Source: Methanolobus sp.
GTDB taxonomy: Archaea; Halobacteriota; Methanosarcinia; Methanosarcinales; Methanosarcinaceae
Direction: 5' to 3'
DNA length: 64,000 nt
Assembly (NCBI RefSeq): GCF_030682845.1
Contig: NZ_JAUXNK010000031.1
Location: 22,018-86,017 of the forward strand
Shown here: positions 46,195 through 54,909 of the stretch, one piece after another
How the letters are laid out: each line of letters begins with the position of its first letter
How positions within the stretch are numbered: the stretch's first letter is position 1
Notes under the pieces: model-generated
The model's input: only the letters and a program-made list of their open reading frames with translations
Databases searched by the model: none
What the model was told of the DNA's origin: nothing
Made by a program: the position numbers and the translations under genes

Positions 46195-47808
46195 TTATGA
46201 GCCTGCTGCTGCTTCCATGCGTTCTTTATCAGTGAGTTTTGAGAGAACTGCTGCAGGTGCACCAATATCAACGATCTTCCCGTTCCTCATAAGAGCAACA
46301 CGGTCACATATCTCCTCAAGGAAATCCATATCATGTGAAACGATAACAAAAGTGTCACCCATTTTTTCGCGTGCCTTGAGAATGGATTTGGTGACCTCCT
46401 TCTTTGTTATGGGGTCCATCGTACCTGTAGGCTCATCCATTACTATTATCACAGGCTCCTTCATAAGGATCTGCGCAAGCGCAATCCTGTGCCTTTCTCC
46501 TTCACTAACCTCATCTGACATCTTTGATAATATAGATTTTGCCTTTTCCTCAGTAAAACCAGTAGATATCAGAGTGTTAATAGCTTTCCGTACTGCAAGC
46601 TCGTAGGGCAGGTCGATGCCTATGGACTCTGTAAGGTTGTCGATAATGGTCCTGTGGTTATACAACCCGTACTCCTGATGGAGGATACCCATATATTTCA
46701 CTGCACGACCCCTGCATTCCGGACCCGGCTTCTTCATATCCACCCATTCGTCACCGACCCTTACATGCACTTCACCACTGGTTGGCTGCACTATTCCCAT
46801 CAGTATCTCAGATGTCGTGGTCTTACCTGCTCCGCTGGTCCCTGCGAGACCAAATATCTCCCCTTCCTTTACTTCAAAAGAAACACCATTTACAGCGTAG
46901 ACAACTCCCCTGCTCACAGAGATGTACTTCTTGACCAGATTGTCGACCTTGATAAGAGTGTCACCTATCTCAATATCGGATTTTTTCTCTACTGCACACA
47001 CAAGTTTCATGAATTCATTTGCAATAATTGCAGGAGAGCCCTCACTTACGATCGCCCCATCCTCAAGCACAATAGCCTTGTCAGCCAGCTCCTCTATAAC
47101 ATCGCACCAGTGGGAAGTTATCACCATGGTCATCTTGTAGTCCTTGACAGCCTTGTCGATCACATCGTGTACGACCTTTGCAGTCCGGGGATCCAGGGTG
47201 CCCGTAGGTTCATCCGCTATGAGCAGCATGGGGTCCCTGACGAGCTGACGTGCAAGGACAACTCTCTGTTTCTCGCCGCCGCTCAGGTCGCGTGCAACAT
47301 GCATCATGCGATGGGAAAGTTCCACTTTTTCCAGCAGGTCCACTGCCTTGCCCATGGCATCCTCAGTACTGACACCGATCTCTGTCAGAGAGTTTACCAC
47401 ATTGGCAATAACCATATCATCACCATAAAGCGCAAATGTGCGCTGAAGCATGATAGCTATTCTTCTGGTGATATCCCTTCTGCCAGGGTCATGGAGTGAG
47501 AGCTTAACAAAATCAGCTTCAAAGGACTTTAAAGTATCATCACATTCCGGGCACTTCATTCCTGTCTTGCTCGGAGGTTCTATGTGCCCGCACTTCTCAC
47601 ATCGCGCAAGATGATAGATGACCTGCCCGCTTATGCCTTCATATTCTTCCACACCACGCAAAACATGCATCAATACGGTCTTGCCCGAGCCGCTCCTTCC
47701 AAGGATGCCCAGAACCTCTCCTTCATTGATAGTCAGGTTAATGTTCTTTAAAACTTTGACACCGTCAAATTCCAGTGAAAGGTTTTTGACTTCTATAAAC
47801 ACTGCCAT
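46195..47808 (-). CDS. atwA: Methyl-coenzyme M reductase activation ATPase, component A2
   Basis: Double ABC ATPase needed for ATP-dependent reductive activation of methyl-coenzyme M reductase. About 537 residues. First ABC half: GRSGSGKTVLMH near 38, a zinc-type insert CEKCGHIEP...CPECDD near 70-95, LSGGEKQRVVLARQ near 180, and LIADEPTGTLDP. Second half: GTSGAGKTTTSE near 325, SEGERHRIALAQIL near 440 and IVMDEPTGTMDP. ATG 47808 has GGAGGAAATC upstream and gives MAVFIEVKNLSLEF, so the longer frame to 47835 is not used. Confidence 0.95.
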   Translation of the reverse strand: MAVFIEVKNLSLEFDGVKVLKNINLTINEGEVLGILGRSGSGKTVLMHVLRGVEEYEGISGQVIYHLARCEKCGHIEPPSKTGMKCPECDDTLKSFEADFVKLSLHDPGRRDITRRIAIMLQRTFALYGDDMVIANVVNSLTEIGVSTEDAMGKAVDLLEKVELSHRMMHVARDLSGGEKQRVVLARQLVRDPMLLIADEPTGTLDPRTAKVVHDVIDKAVKDYKMTMVITSHWCDVIEELADKAIVLEDGAIVSEGSPAIIANEFMKLVCAVEKKSDIEIGDTLIKVDNLVKKYISVSRGVVYAVNGVSFEVKEGEIFGLAGTSGAGKTTTSEILMGIVQPTSGEVHVRVGDEWVDMKKPGPECRGRAVKYMGILHQEYGLYNHRTIIDNLTESIGIDLPYELAVRKAINTLISTGFTEEKAKSILSKMSDEVSEGERHRIALAQILMKEPVIIVMDEPTGTMDPITKKEVTKSILKAREKMGDTFVIVSHDMDFLEEICDRVALMRNGKIVDIGAPAAVLSKLTDKERMEAAAGS

Positions 47809-47894
47809 ATGATTTCCTCCGCCTACTGGATGCATGGGCGTTATTATCCATTAATATGTTTCTATGCATACATATGCAAATTACTTAACGGTTT

Positions 47895-47907
47895 TGCAGA
47901 TTCTGCA
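47895..47907. promoter_or_regulatory. Short palindrome upstream of atwA
   Basis: TGCAGA and TCTGCA form a perfect inverted repeat around one T, flanked by TTTT/CAAAA that extend the symmetry. It is about 90 bp upstream of atwA, just upstream of an AT-rich stretch (CATATGTATGCAT) that may be the TATA region. A regulator site is possible. Confidence 0.35.
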
Positions 47908-48093
47908 CAAAACTAACACCAATGTATCTTACATCCCATACAAACGATCTGACAACATTCTAATGAGTTTTTTATAAATAAGTTATACTTGGATTATTAA
48001 ACTCAGTACATAAACATGACGCATCGGCTTTGCGCTGTTAACTTCCGAAAAATTGAGCTTTGTCACCCTAACATCTCAAGGATTTCTGCACAT

Positions 48094-48900
48094 TTACGAC
48101 AATACCTGCCTTACAATATCCTTTACATCAGATATATTGTCAATAATCCTGTCTGCCGCATCCTGCAAAACCTGCGGCCTCTTATCACCCTGCTGGGTAG
48201 TCATTATCCCGATGTCTGCCGCCCTTAGTGCAAGTATGTCGTTCATGCCGTCCCCGACCATTATCACTGTGCCATAACTATTGCGGAGTTCAAGGACTAT
48301 CCTTTCCTTCTCCCTGGGTGAAGCAACGCCAAACACATCCTTCATAGGGATGCCCACAGATAATGCAAGTTTTTTCAGGTTATGATAGCCGTCACCTGAA
48401 GCGATAAATACATCAGCGCCCATTCTCTTCAGCTCGGTTATTGTTGCCGGTGTCTTGGAATACATCCTTCCGCCCGTACTAAGCACATAAGGCACTGTGC
48501 TTTCCTCCGTATCGACGATGATACCTGCGGCAAGATAGAACACATCCGGACAGCGGCCCCTTACGATAGATATAACATCCCTTATGTCACCAACACAGAC
48601 ACTGCTCTTTTGTATCACCCCGTAAGCCTCATCCAGCCCTATGGGACTGCTTGAACAACTGATCTCGATGCTGATGCCGTATTTCCCCAGGAATTCGTGG
48701 AATGTCATCTGGGGGCAGGATAGTATCGTGCTCTCAAGGTCACCGTTCATTATCACAAGAGCCCTGCGAGGTTTCTGAGCCACCAGAAGTGTGGTCTGGA
48801 TATTATCGAGTACAACACCTGTGGCTGATTCCTTAGCCACACGGTACATACGAAGCAAGGTCCCAGCACTGTCAAAAACCACAGCTACACGTTTTTGCAT
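48094..48900 (-). CDS. HAD-superfamily phosphatase resembling soluble P-type ATPase
   Basis: Haloacid dehalogenase-type hydrolase of about 268 residues. Motif I is VVFDSAGTLL near residue 10, similar to P-type ATPase DKTGT but with Ala where an acid or Thr is usual two residues after the nucleophile. Motif II VFIASGDGYHNL is near 175 and the P-type-like GDGMNDILALRAADIGIM is near 218. No membrane helices. The start is uncertain: ATG 48900 or 48924; ATG 48978 would lie upstream of the predicted transcription start. It sits next to the atwA cluster, separately promoted. Confidence 0.8.
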   Translation of the reverse strand: MQKRVAVVFDSAGTLLRMYRVAKESATGVVLDNIQTTLLVAQKPRRALVIMNGDLESTILSCPQMTFHEFLGKYGISIEISCSSSPIGLDEAYGVIQKSSVCVGDIRDVISIVRGRCPDVFYLAAGIIVDTEESTVPYVLSTGGRMYSKTPATITELKRMGADVFIASGDGYHNLKKLALSVGIPMKDVFGVASPREKERIVLELRNSYGTVIMVGDGMNDILALRAADIGIMTTQQGDKRPQVLQDAADRIIDNISDVKDIVRQVLS

Positions 48901-49019
48901 AGAAGATGCTTTGCACTGAAACATAATTATCTTTACGCCGCAAGAAGGAGGGTCTGCATTACTGTGGATATGCTTCATTAGTTATAATTACATAGAACCA
49001 TTAATACCTGTAGATACCA

Positions 49020-49727
49020 ATGCCAGCTAATAAAAGAAGAAGAGTCCTGTTTGCCATACTGGCCCTGTTACTAATTGCAGCGCTCTTTTCGCCTTCCGAA
49101 AAAGTGTATCCTTTGTTGAACCCCGATCCATGGGAGAACATTCCCATCACTGTATATATAGATGACAGGAATGTGCCGGCGCACTACAGTCCCAGTTACA
49201 GGGTCCAGGTCGAGAGAGCCCTTGAATACTGGAGCAGCGGGGGAAACGGGAAACTTGGATATACCCCGGAGTTCGAGATAGTCGAAGAGGATAATGCAGA
49301 CATTCTCATCATGTGGGTGGAGAACCTGCAAAAGGATGCGGGAGTTCCTGAAGGTGTCGCGGGCTTTGCCAGGCCTTATGAGGTCAACGGCAGGTACGAG
49401 CGTGTTGAGATAGTGCTGGAAGTAGGCAATTACCAGGGATACTCATGGAGGCAGTACGGAGACGCCAACATGCGGGAAATAGCAAAGCATGAGATAGGCC
49501 ATGCTCTGGGTCTTGGACACAGTAACGACAGGAAGGATATCATGTTCCCGACATATGACCAGAAGGATGACATTAACCCCCTGCTCGTACAGAAGACCCT
49601 GCCCCTGATCATCGCGGGTATATTACTTAGCTTGGCGCTTGTGTTCTACCACGGGGGCGGATGGCTTCATTCCAGAAAGAAAAGGGAAAAACTGGAGGAA
49701 GAGATATTGGGCAGGAAGGAGAAATGA
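49020..49727 (+). CDS. Matrixin-like (M10) zinc metalloprotease with two membrane anchors
   Basis: A 235-residue protein. An N-terminal hydrophobic helix (about residues 9-23) acts as signal anchor. The domain reads ITVYIDDRNVPAHYSP, an ADILIMWV strand, then the zinc motif HEIGHALGLGHSN near 157 and the Met-turn-like IMFPTYDQ. A second hydrophobic segment, about 193-212, precedes a basic tail. The catalytic part should face outside. It overlaps the next gene by ATGA. Confidence 0.86.
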   Translation: MPANKRRRVLFAILALLLIAALFSPSEKVYPLLNPDPWENIPITVYIDDRNVPAHYSPSYRVQVERALEYWSSGGNGKLGYTPEFEIVEEDNADILIMWVENLQKDAGVPEGVAGFARPYEVNGRYERVEIVLEVGNYQGYSWRQYGDANMREIAKHEIGHALGLGHSNDRKDIMFPTYDQKDDINPLLVQKTLPLIIAGILLSLALVFYHGGGWLHSRKKREKLEEEILGRKEK

Positions 49728-50107
49728 AACACAACACTGTCTTCCAGGATATACTGCGATATCTCAGCGGGGAAAATGTGGATTTCTCCTGTTATGATCT
49801 TGACATCTTCAACCTTACGGAGTTCCAGCAAAAAGTGCTCACGGAGACCAGGAAGATTCCCTACGGTCAAACCATCACATACGCCGAGCTTGCCTGTCGC
49901 ATAGGAAAAGAAGGAGCGTCAAGAGCTGTAGGAAGCGCGCTTGCAAAAAACCCATATCCTATAGTCATACCATGCCACAGGGTAGTCTCATCATCGGGTA
50001 TCGGCGGCTTTTGCGCAGAGACCTGCGGTGAGAAAGTAGAGCTTAAAAGGAAGATGCTGGAAATGGAATCAAAAGCAGTGTCAGAAGATTCCAAAAGCCA
50101 AGAGTAG
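49724..50107 (+). CDS. ogt: Methylated-DNA--protein-cysteine methyltransferase
   Basis: Repairs O6-alkylguanine by transferring the alkyl group to its own Cys. About 127 residues from ATG 49724 with AAGGAGA upstream; it overlaps the protease stop. The C-terminal domain is intact: VLTETRKIPYGQTITYAELA, RAVGSALAKNP and the active-site PCHRVV near 85. Only the C-terminal domain plus a short N-terminal part are present, a short form of the family. Confidence 0.92.
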   Translation: MKHNTVFQDILRYLSGENVDFSCYDLDIFNLTEFQQKVLTETRKIPYGQTITYAELACRIGKEGASRAVGSALAKNPYPIVIPCHRVVSSSGIGGFCAETCGEKVELKRKMLEMESKAVSEDSKSQE

Positions 50108-50151
50108 GATACAAGATATCCATGCGTTATCAATGGGTTTAAGGGATGAAC

Positions 50152-51885
50152 ATGTTCGGATGGACCGGAAGGACAGTAATCATAGACCTTGAGAGTAACT
50201 CGGTCACTGAATCGAGGACAATAAAAAAGGATGCAGAACAGTTCATTGGAGGGCGTGGCCTGGGATGCCGGCTCATGGCGGACCTGGCTGACCCTGGGAT
50301 AGAACCACTGAGCCCGGGAAATCCACTTATCTTCAGCACCGGGCCGCTGACAGGAACCTCTGCGCCTATGTCAGGACACTTCAGTATAACAACAAAGTCA
50401 CCCCTGACAGGGACAATATCTGACTCCAATGCAGGAGGTCATCTCGGGGCGGAGATGAAGTTCGCAGGTGTGGATTCCCTGATAGTGCTGGGAAAAGCTG
50501 CAGAACCGGCCTATATTCGAATAGAGGATGAGGATGTTGAGATACTGCCAGCTGGCCACCTGTGGGGAAAAAGTACCGCTGAAACAGTATCCATTCTTGA
50601 GTTTCAGGGAAAGGTGGCATGTATAGGTAAAGCAGGAGAAAGGCTGGTCGCGCTTGCAAACATAGTGAGTGGTGGCTATCCTTCCGGGCGCGGCGGGCAC
50701 GGGGCTGTGGCCGGGTCAAAGAACCTCAAGGCGGTTGTTGTGAAGGGAAGCAACATTCCGGAGATAGCAGAGCCAGAAGCCTTTGGAAAAGCAGTGGAGA
50801 AGGTCAACAGGCTGCTGATCGCAAATCCACCGGCATCAAAAGGCCTTGCCAATTACGGAACAGCAGTCTTTGCTGACCTGTTAGGCCACATGGGAATACT
50901 GCCTGCGGACAATTTCAGGAAGAAGGGGTCCCATGAAGCGGACAAGATCTCGGGCGAGTTCATCATGGACAATTACCGAACCGAAAAAGAGCCATGTTAT
51001 GCCTGCCCTGTCGGGTGCAGGAGGGATTTTGATAATGGCTCTTCTGTGCCGGACTATGATTCACTCTGGGCATTTGGACCGAATATAGGCAATACTGATC
51101 TGGATACTATCACTTTGCTCAACAGAATGTGTGTCGACTATGGCATGGATCCCATTTCATGTGGATCTGCCCTTGCGGCATACATGGAGCTGCACTCCCT
51201 CAGGCTTGGAAAAGAGGAACTTCTTGCACTGGTCAGGGATATCGGGGAAGGGAGAAGCGAACTTTCTGCAGGTTCATACTTATATATGTGCTCAAAAGGA
51301 ACGCCGCAGAATAGTATGAGCGTCAAGGGGCTTGACCTCCCGGGATATGATCCCCGGGAAATGGCAGGGATGGCACTTGCCTATGCGACATCCAACCGGG
51401 GAGGATGTCATCTGAGTGCATTCATGGCGGCACCGGAGATAATGGGAAAGCCGGTGGCTCTCAACAGGCTTAAGTTTGACGGCAAGGCAGCTCTTGTCCA
51501 GTATTTCCAGAACCTTGCGGCAGTGATCGACTCGCTTGTTATCTGCCCTTATGCAGCTTTTGCGATGGGAGAGGTGGAACTTGCTTCCCTCCTCAGCACT
51601 GCAACCGGAAAGTCCTATACTGCCGAGGAACTGCTGCGAGCGGGAGAGCGCATATACAATCTGGAGAGAATGTACAATATCAAGACCGGATTTTCAAGAA
51701 AAGATGATACATTGCCTGAAAGATTCTTCGGGGAGGATGGCATTGACAGGGAGCTGTTCGGAAATACCCTGACCGATTATTATCATTTCAGAGGCTGGGA
51801 TGAGATAGGAGTGCCTTCAATGGAAAAATTACAGGAACTGGGCCTTTGGGAAGAAAAAGCAGGGGAGGATTCCAGGGAAGGATAG
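50152..51885 (+). CDS. Aldehyde:ferredoxin oxidoreductase family (tungsten type)
   Basis: Oxidises aldehydes with ferredoxin, using a tungsten or molybdenum bis-pterin cofactor and a 4Fe-4S cluster. About 577 residues. It begins MFGWTGRTVIIDLES and has GGRGLGCRLM near 35, GPLTGTSAPMSGHF near 67, the cluster Cys set CYACPVGC near 283-290 and the fourth candidate Cys in VICPYAAF near 465. ATG 50152 fits the ribosome-binding site AAGGGA better than ATG 50146. The true aldehyde substrate is unknown. The window's modABC and MoeA genes could supply the metal. Confidence 0.92.
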   Translation: MFGWTGRTVIIDLESNSVTESRTIKKDAEQFIGGRGLGCRLMADLADPGIEPLSPGNPLIFSTGPLTGTSAPMSGHFSITTKSPLTGTISDSNAGGHLGAEMKFAGVDSLIVLGKAAEPAYIRIEDEDVEILPAGHLWGKSTAETVSILEFQGKVACIGKAGERLVALANIVSGGYPSGRGGHGAVAGSKNLKAVVVKGSNIPEIAEPEAFGKAVEKVNRLLIANPPASKGLANYGTAVFADLLGHMGILPADNFRKKGSHEADKISGEFIMDNYRTEKEPCYACPVGCRRDFDNGSSVPDYDSLWAFGPNIGNTDLDTITLLNRMCVDYGMDPISCGSALAAYMELHSLRLGKEELLALVRDIGEGRSELSAGSYLYMCSKGTPQNSMSVKGLDLPGYDPREMAGMALAYATSNRGGCHLSAFMAAPEIMGKPVALNRLKFDGKAALVQYFQNLAAVIDSLVICPYAAFAMGEVELASLLSTATGKSYTAEELLRAGERIYNLERMYNIKTGFSRKDDTLPERFFGEDGIDRELFGNTLTDYYHFRGWDEIGVPSMEKLQELGLWEEKAGEDSREG

Positions 51886-52078
51886 TTACCAAAGTCCTGC
51901 ATGCAAAGAGTCCGGACTGCATTGAACAAATTGATTTATATAGTTAAATGCGTTAGTAATGCCTGCTATAAAGTATTTCCGGTTCTTGTGGGATATATAA
52001 GTTAAATTGATATATGGAACAGGGAATTACACCCCACGAATTTCGATCATAATCTAACTTTCCAATGGAGAATCATAA

Positions 52079-52462
52079 ATGAAAGTACAAGTTGAAGTTA
52101 AGGAACTCAAAGAAGGGAAATATGTCATAGTCGATGATGAACCCTGCGTTATCAAGAGCATATCCAAGTCGAAACCCGGAAAACACGGTTCTGCGAAAGC
52201 CAGGATCGATGTCATCGGACTCTTCGACAACCAGAAGAGATCAATTGTGGGACCAGTCTCAGACAAGGCATACGTTCCCATAGTAGAGAGGAAGACAGCA
52301 CAGGTACTTTCCGTTGGCGGGGACATTGTCCAGCTGATGGATATGGGTGACTTCTCAACATTCGAACTGAGTGTGCCTGAGGAGCACAAGGACAGGGTCA
52401 AGGAAGGAGAAGAGATCACCTACCTCACAGCCATGGGCAAGATGAGGATCGACCTTAGGTAA
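52079..52462 (+). CDS. Translation factor aIF5A (hypusine-containing)
   Basis: Archaeal homologue of eIF5A, which helps ribosomes through difficult peptide bonds. The 127 residues contain the hypusine loop SKSKPGKHGSAKARID near residues 31-46, with the modified Lys being that in PGKHG. The N-terminal SH3-like and C-terminal OB parts are complete. It is 24 bp upstream of agmatinase. Modification by deoxyhypusine synthase needs a polyamine, linking the two genes. Confidence 0.96.
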   Translation: MKVQVEVKELKEGKYVIVDDEPCVIKSISKSKPGKHGSAKARIDVIGLFDNQKRSIVGPVSDKAYVPIVERKTAQVLSVGGDIVQLMDMGDFSTFELSVPEEHKDRVKEGEEITYLTAMGKMRIDLR

Positions 52463-52486
52463 AGGTCACTTTAATCTTACTCTGAT

Positions 52487-53356
52487 ATGTTCCATAAACC
52501 TGAGATGATGGATGCCCTGTCAGACTATGGTTCTGCCAGGTACGTTATATTCGGTGTGCCTTTTGACGGGACATCATCGTACAGGTCAGGAAGCCGATGG
52601 GCGCCGGACGCCATGAGGCAGGCATCTGCAAATTTTGAAACGTATAACGCTTACTTTGACGTGGATTACGAGGATTTGCAGATACATGATGCAGGCAACC
52701 TCGAACACTACACAACAGTAGAGCAGACACTTGAAGAGCTTGCTCTTGCAGTCGGGCCCATTGTTGCAGACGGAAAGATCCCTATTATGCTTGGAGGAGA
52801 GCATTCGCTTACTCTTCCCTGCGTGAAAGCCTGTGCAAAACAGGCAGGTGATGACTTTGGCGTTGTGGTACTGGATGCCCACTTTGACCTGCGTCCGGAG
52901 TACGGCGGTGTCAAATACAATCATGCATGTGTATCAAGACACATCCTGGATGAGATCACCGATAACTACGTGACGATCGGGGTACGCAGCGGGCCAAAGG
53001 AAGAATGGGTGTTTGCAAAAGATAATGATATCAGGCACTATACTCCTGACGATGTGCGCGAGAAAGGTATCAGGAAGGTACTTGCAGAGGTTACCGACTA
53101 CCTGGGCTGCTCGCAGATATACCTCTCCCTGGATATGGATGCCCTCGACCCTGCATACGCGCCTGGCCTCGGTACACCTGAACCCTTTGGTCTTAGCGAC
53201 ATTGAGGTCCGTGAAGTGATACACAGGCTTGCACCTCTGAGCGTGGGCTTTGATATCATGGAAATAGCGCCGGAATATGACAACGGGCAAAGCGCGCTGC
53301 TTGGCACGAAACTGCTGAGGGAATTCATCGCGGCACATGCTGCAAGTGAGAGATAG
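52487..53356 (+). CDS. speB: Agmatinase
   Basis: Hydrolyses agmatine to putrescine and urea in polyamine synthesis. The 289 residues have the ureohydrolase metal sites GGEHSLTLP near 104, DAHFDLRPEYG near 130, and SLDMDALDPAYAPG near 213. The C-terminal EIAPEYDNGQ is also family-typical. The gene directly follows aIF5A and they likely share a transcript. No signal peptide. Confidence 0.95.
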   Translation: MFHKPEMMDALSDYGSARYVIFGVPFDGTSSYRSGSRWAPDAMRQASANFETYNAYFDVDYEDLQIHDAGNLEHYTTVEQTLEELALAVGPIVADGKIPIMLGGEHSLTLPCVKACAKQAGDDFGVVVLDAHFDLRPEYGGVKYNHACVSRHILDEITDNYVTIGVRSGPKEEWVFAKDNDIRHYTPDDVREKGIRKVLAEVTDYLGCSQIYLSLDMDALDPAYAPGLGTPEPFGLSDIEVREVIHRLAPLSVGFDIMEIAPEYDNGQSALLGTKLLREFIAAHAASER

Positions 53357-53478
53357 GACAGGATCATTGCTTTTCAGGATCATGGGTTACTTGGCCCAAA
53401 GTATCCTTTTTTGAGAGAAACTTGGATCGGAGACAGAGTTAATTATTTACGCACTCCAGACAATGGATAATTGAGATC

Positions 53479-54138
53479 ATGAGCGAAGAAGTTGAAGTAG
53501 AAGTAGTATGCCCTTCATGTTCCCCTAAGATAGAGGTGCCGCACGACTTATTGAAGTCGGGCCAGAACATGATAGTGCGCTGCCAGGAATGCGGTACCGT
53601 ACACCCCGCAACCATAGAGAGAGCAAAGGACGTCACTGTGAAGGTAATAGTCAGCAAGGGGCAGGAGTCCCTCAGCTGCATTAACAAGATGACGACAGAG
53701 GATATCGTAGAAGTGGACGACGAGATCATAGTCGACGATGAGGAAGGCGATGAAGTATATCCGATCATCGTAACGGCCATTGATACGACGCAGAAGAGAG
53801 TCAATACCGCAAATGCCGGAGATATCACGACCATCTGGGGAAGAGCCATTGACGAGGTTATCGTCAAGATATCCGTACACCAGGGCAAACGCACCGAAGC
53901 ACTGCAAAAAAGAGTCAACGGCGGACACCAATTCACTATAGGACAAACCGACACTGTCGGCGGCCTGGACTTTGAGATAACGAAGATCCGGAAAAGGGAC
54001 GGGACCTTCTTATCCGGCAGGGGCGGAACTGTGGAGGCAAAGCACGTCAAAAGGATATTTGCTGACGAGATCAAGCGAAAAGGATGGGCAGAAGGCAGGA
54101 CTGCGTGGAGTATGCGCGGAAGAGGTCGCAGCTGGTAA
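53479..54138 (+). CDS. Zinc-finger protein, HVO_0476-like family
   Basis: A 219-residue archaeal protein resembling the HVO_0476 family. An N-terminal zinc ribbon uses CPSC near residue 12 and CQEC near 35. The middle is acidic ([16 protein letters not shown] near 77). The C-terminal domain contains [20 protein letters not shown] and a basic tail [10 protein letters not shown]. Probably nucleic-acid or ribosome linked, by inference. It overlaps the broken pcm gene by 55 bp. Confidence 0.8.
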   Translation: MSEEVEVEVVCPSCSPKIEVPHDLLKSGQNMIVRCQECGTVHPATIERAKDVTVKVIVSKGQESLSCINKMTTEDIVEVDDEIIVDDEEGDEVYPIIVTAIDTTQKRVNTANAGDITTIWGRAIDEVIVKISVHQGKRTEALQKRVNGGHQFTIGQTDTVGGLDFEITKIRKRDGTFLSGRGGTVEAKHVKRIFADEIKRKGWAEGRTAWSMRGRGRSW

Positions 54139-54700
54139 ATTCCCTCAGCAAGATGGGAATCAGAGAAGAGATACTCAATACAATAAACAAAGTACTAAGG
54201 CATCTTTTCGTACCGGAGGTTCACATTGATAGTGCATATGTGGACACTCCGTTGCCCATTGGCCACGGACAGACGATATCTGCGCCGCACATGGTCGCTT
54301 TCATGTGTAACCTGCTTGAACTGGACAAAGGCCGGAAGGTGCTGGAGATAGGCACAGGCTCGGGGTATAACGCAGCAGTCATGGCTGAACTTGTGGAAAC
54401 CTGAAGAAAACAGTATATGATAATGTAGAGCTTATCCGGCGGGATGGCTCTCCTGGATATGAACAGGAAGCACCTTATGACAGGATATGTGTGACAGCCT
54501 GCGCTCCTGCCCTGCCGCAAGCCCTTATGGGACAGCTCAAAGCCGGCGGATTGATAGTAATACCTGAGGGAGAGGCTTACCAGCGCCTGTACCTTTACAG
54601 AAAATGGGAGGAAGGCAAGGTCGTCAAGGAAGATTGGGGAGGAGTGTTCTTCGTGCCGCTAATTGGCGAGCACGGCTTCAGGTTCGTCACGCAACCCTGA
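54084..54700 (+). pseudogene. pcm: Broken protein-L-isoaspartate O-methyltransferase
   Basis: PCMT repairs isoaspartyl residues in aged proteins. The first part, 54084-54404, reads [33 protein letters not shown] and motif [18 protein letters not shown], then stops. The second part continues in another frame from CTG 54401: KKTVYDNVELIRRDGS, DRICVTACAPALPQALM and GGVFFVPLIGEHGF. Compared with the usual protein, about 20 residues after motif I (including the Glu that binds SAM ribose) are missing, and the two parts are frame-shifted. So an internal deletion has probably inactivated it. A GTG at 54105 could be the original start. Confidence 0.82.
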
Positions 54701-54909
54701 GTCAATTTGAGATATGCAGGGTAAACCACAAGAACATCAAATCAGAGTTTTTATTTAAGGGTCTGCTCTTTTTTCATTCAGAATGATGCTTTTTCGAAAT
54801 ATTATTATCCCCCTTACAAACACTTCTAAATAGAACATTGTTTTTAATAAGAAATTGTTTCCGGACACATCCATATTTAGTCCTCTATCAGATATTCCGG
54901 GGAGATAGC

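Noticed and set aside
46654..47499. 281-codon plus-strand open frame
   Set aside because: Antisense to atwA, which has complete ABC motifs; the frame has no recognisable domain.
50120..50132. Half ModE-like site (CGTTAT) upstream of the aldehyde oxidoreductase
   Set aside because: Only one arm is present; a matching inverted arm is not found at the right spacing.
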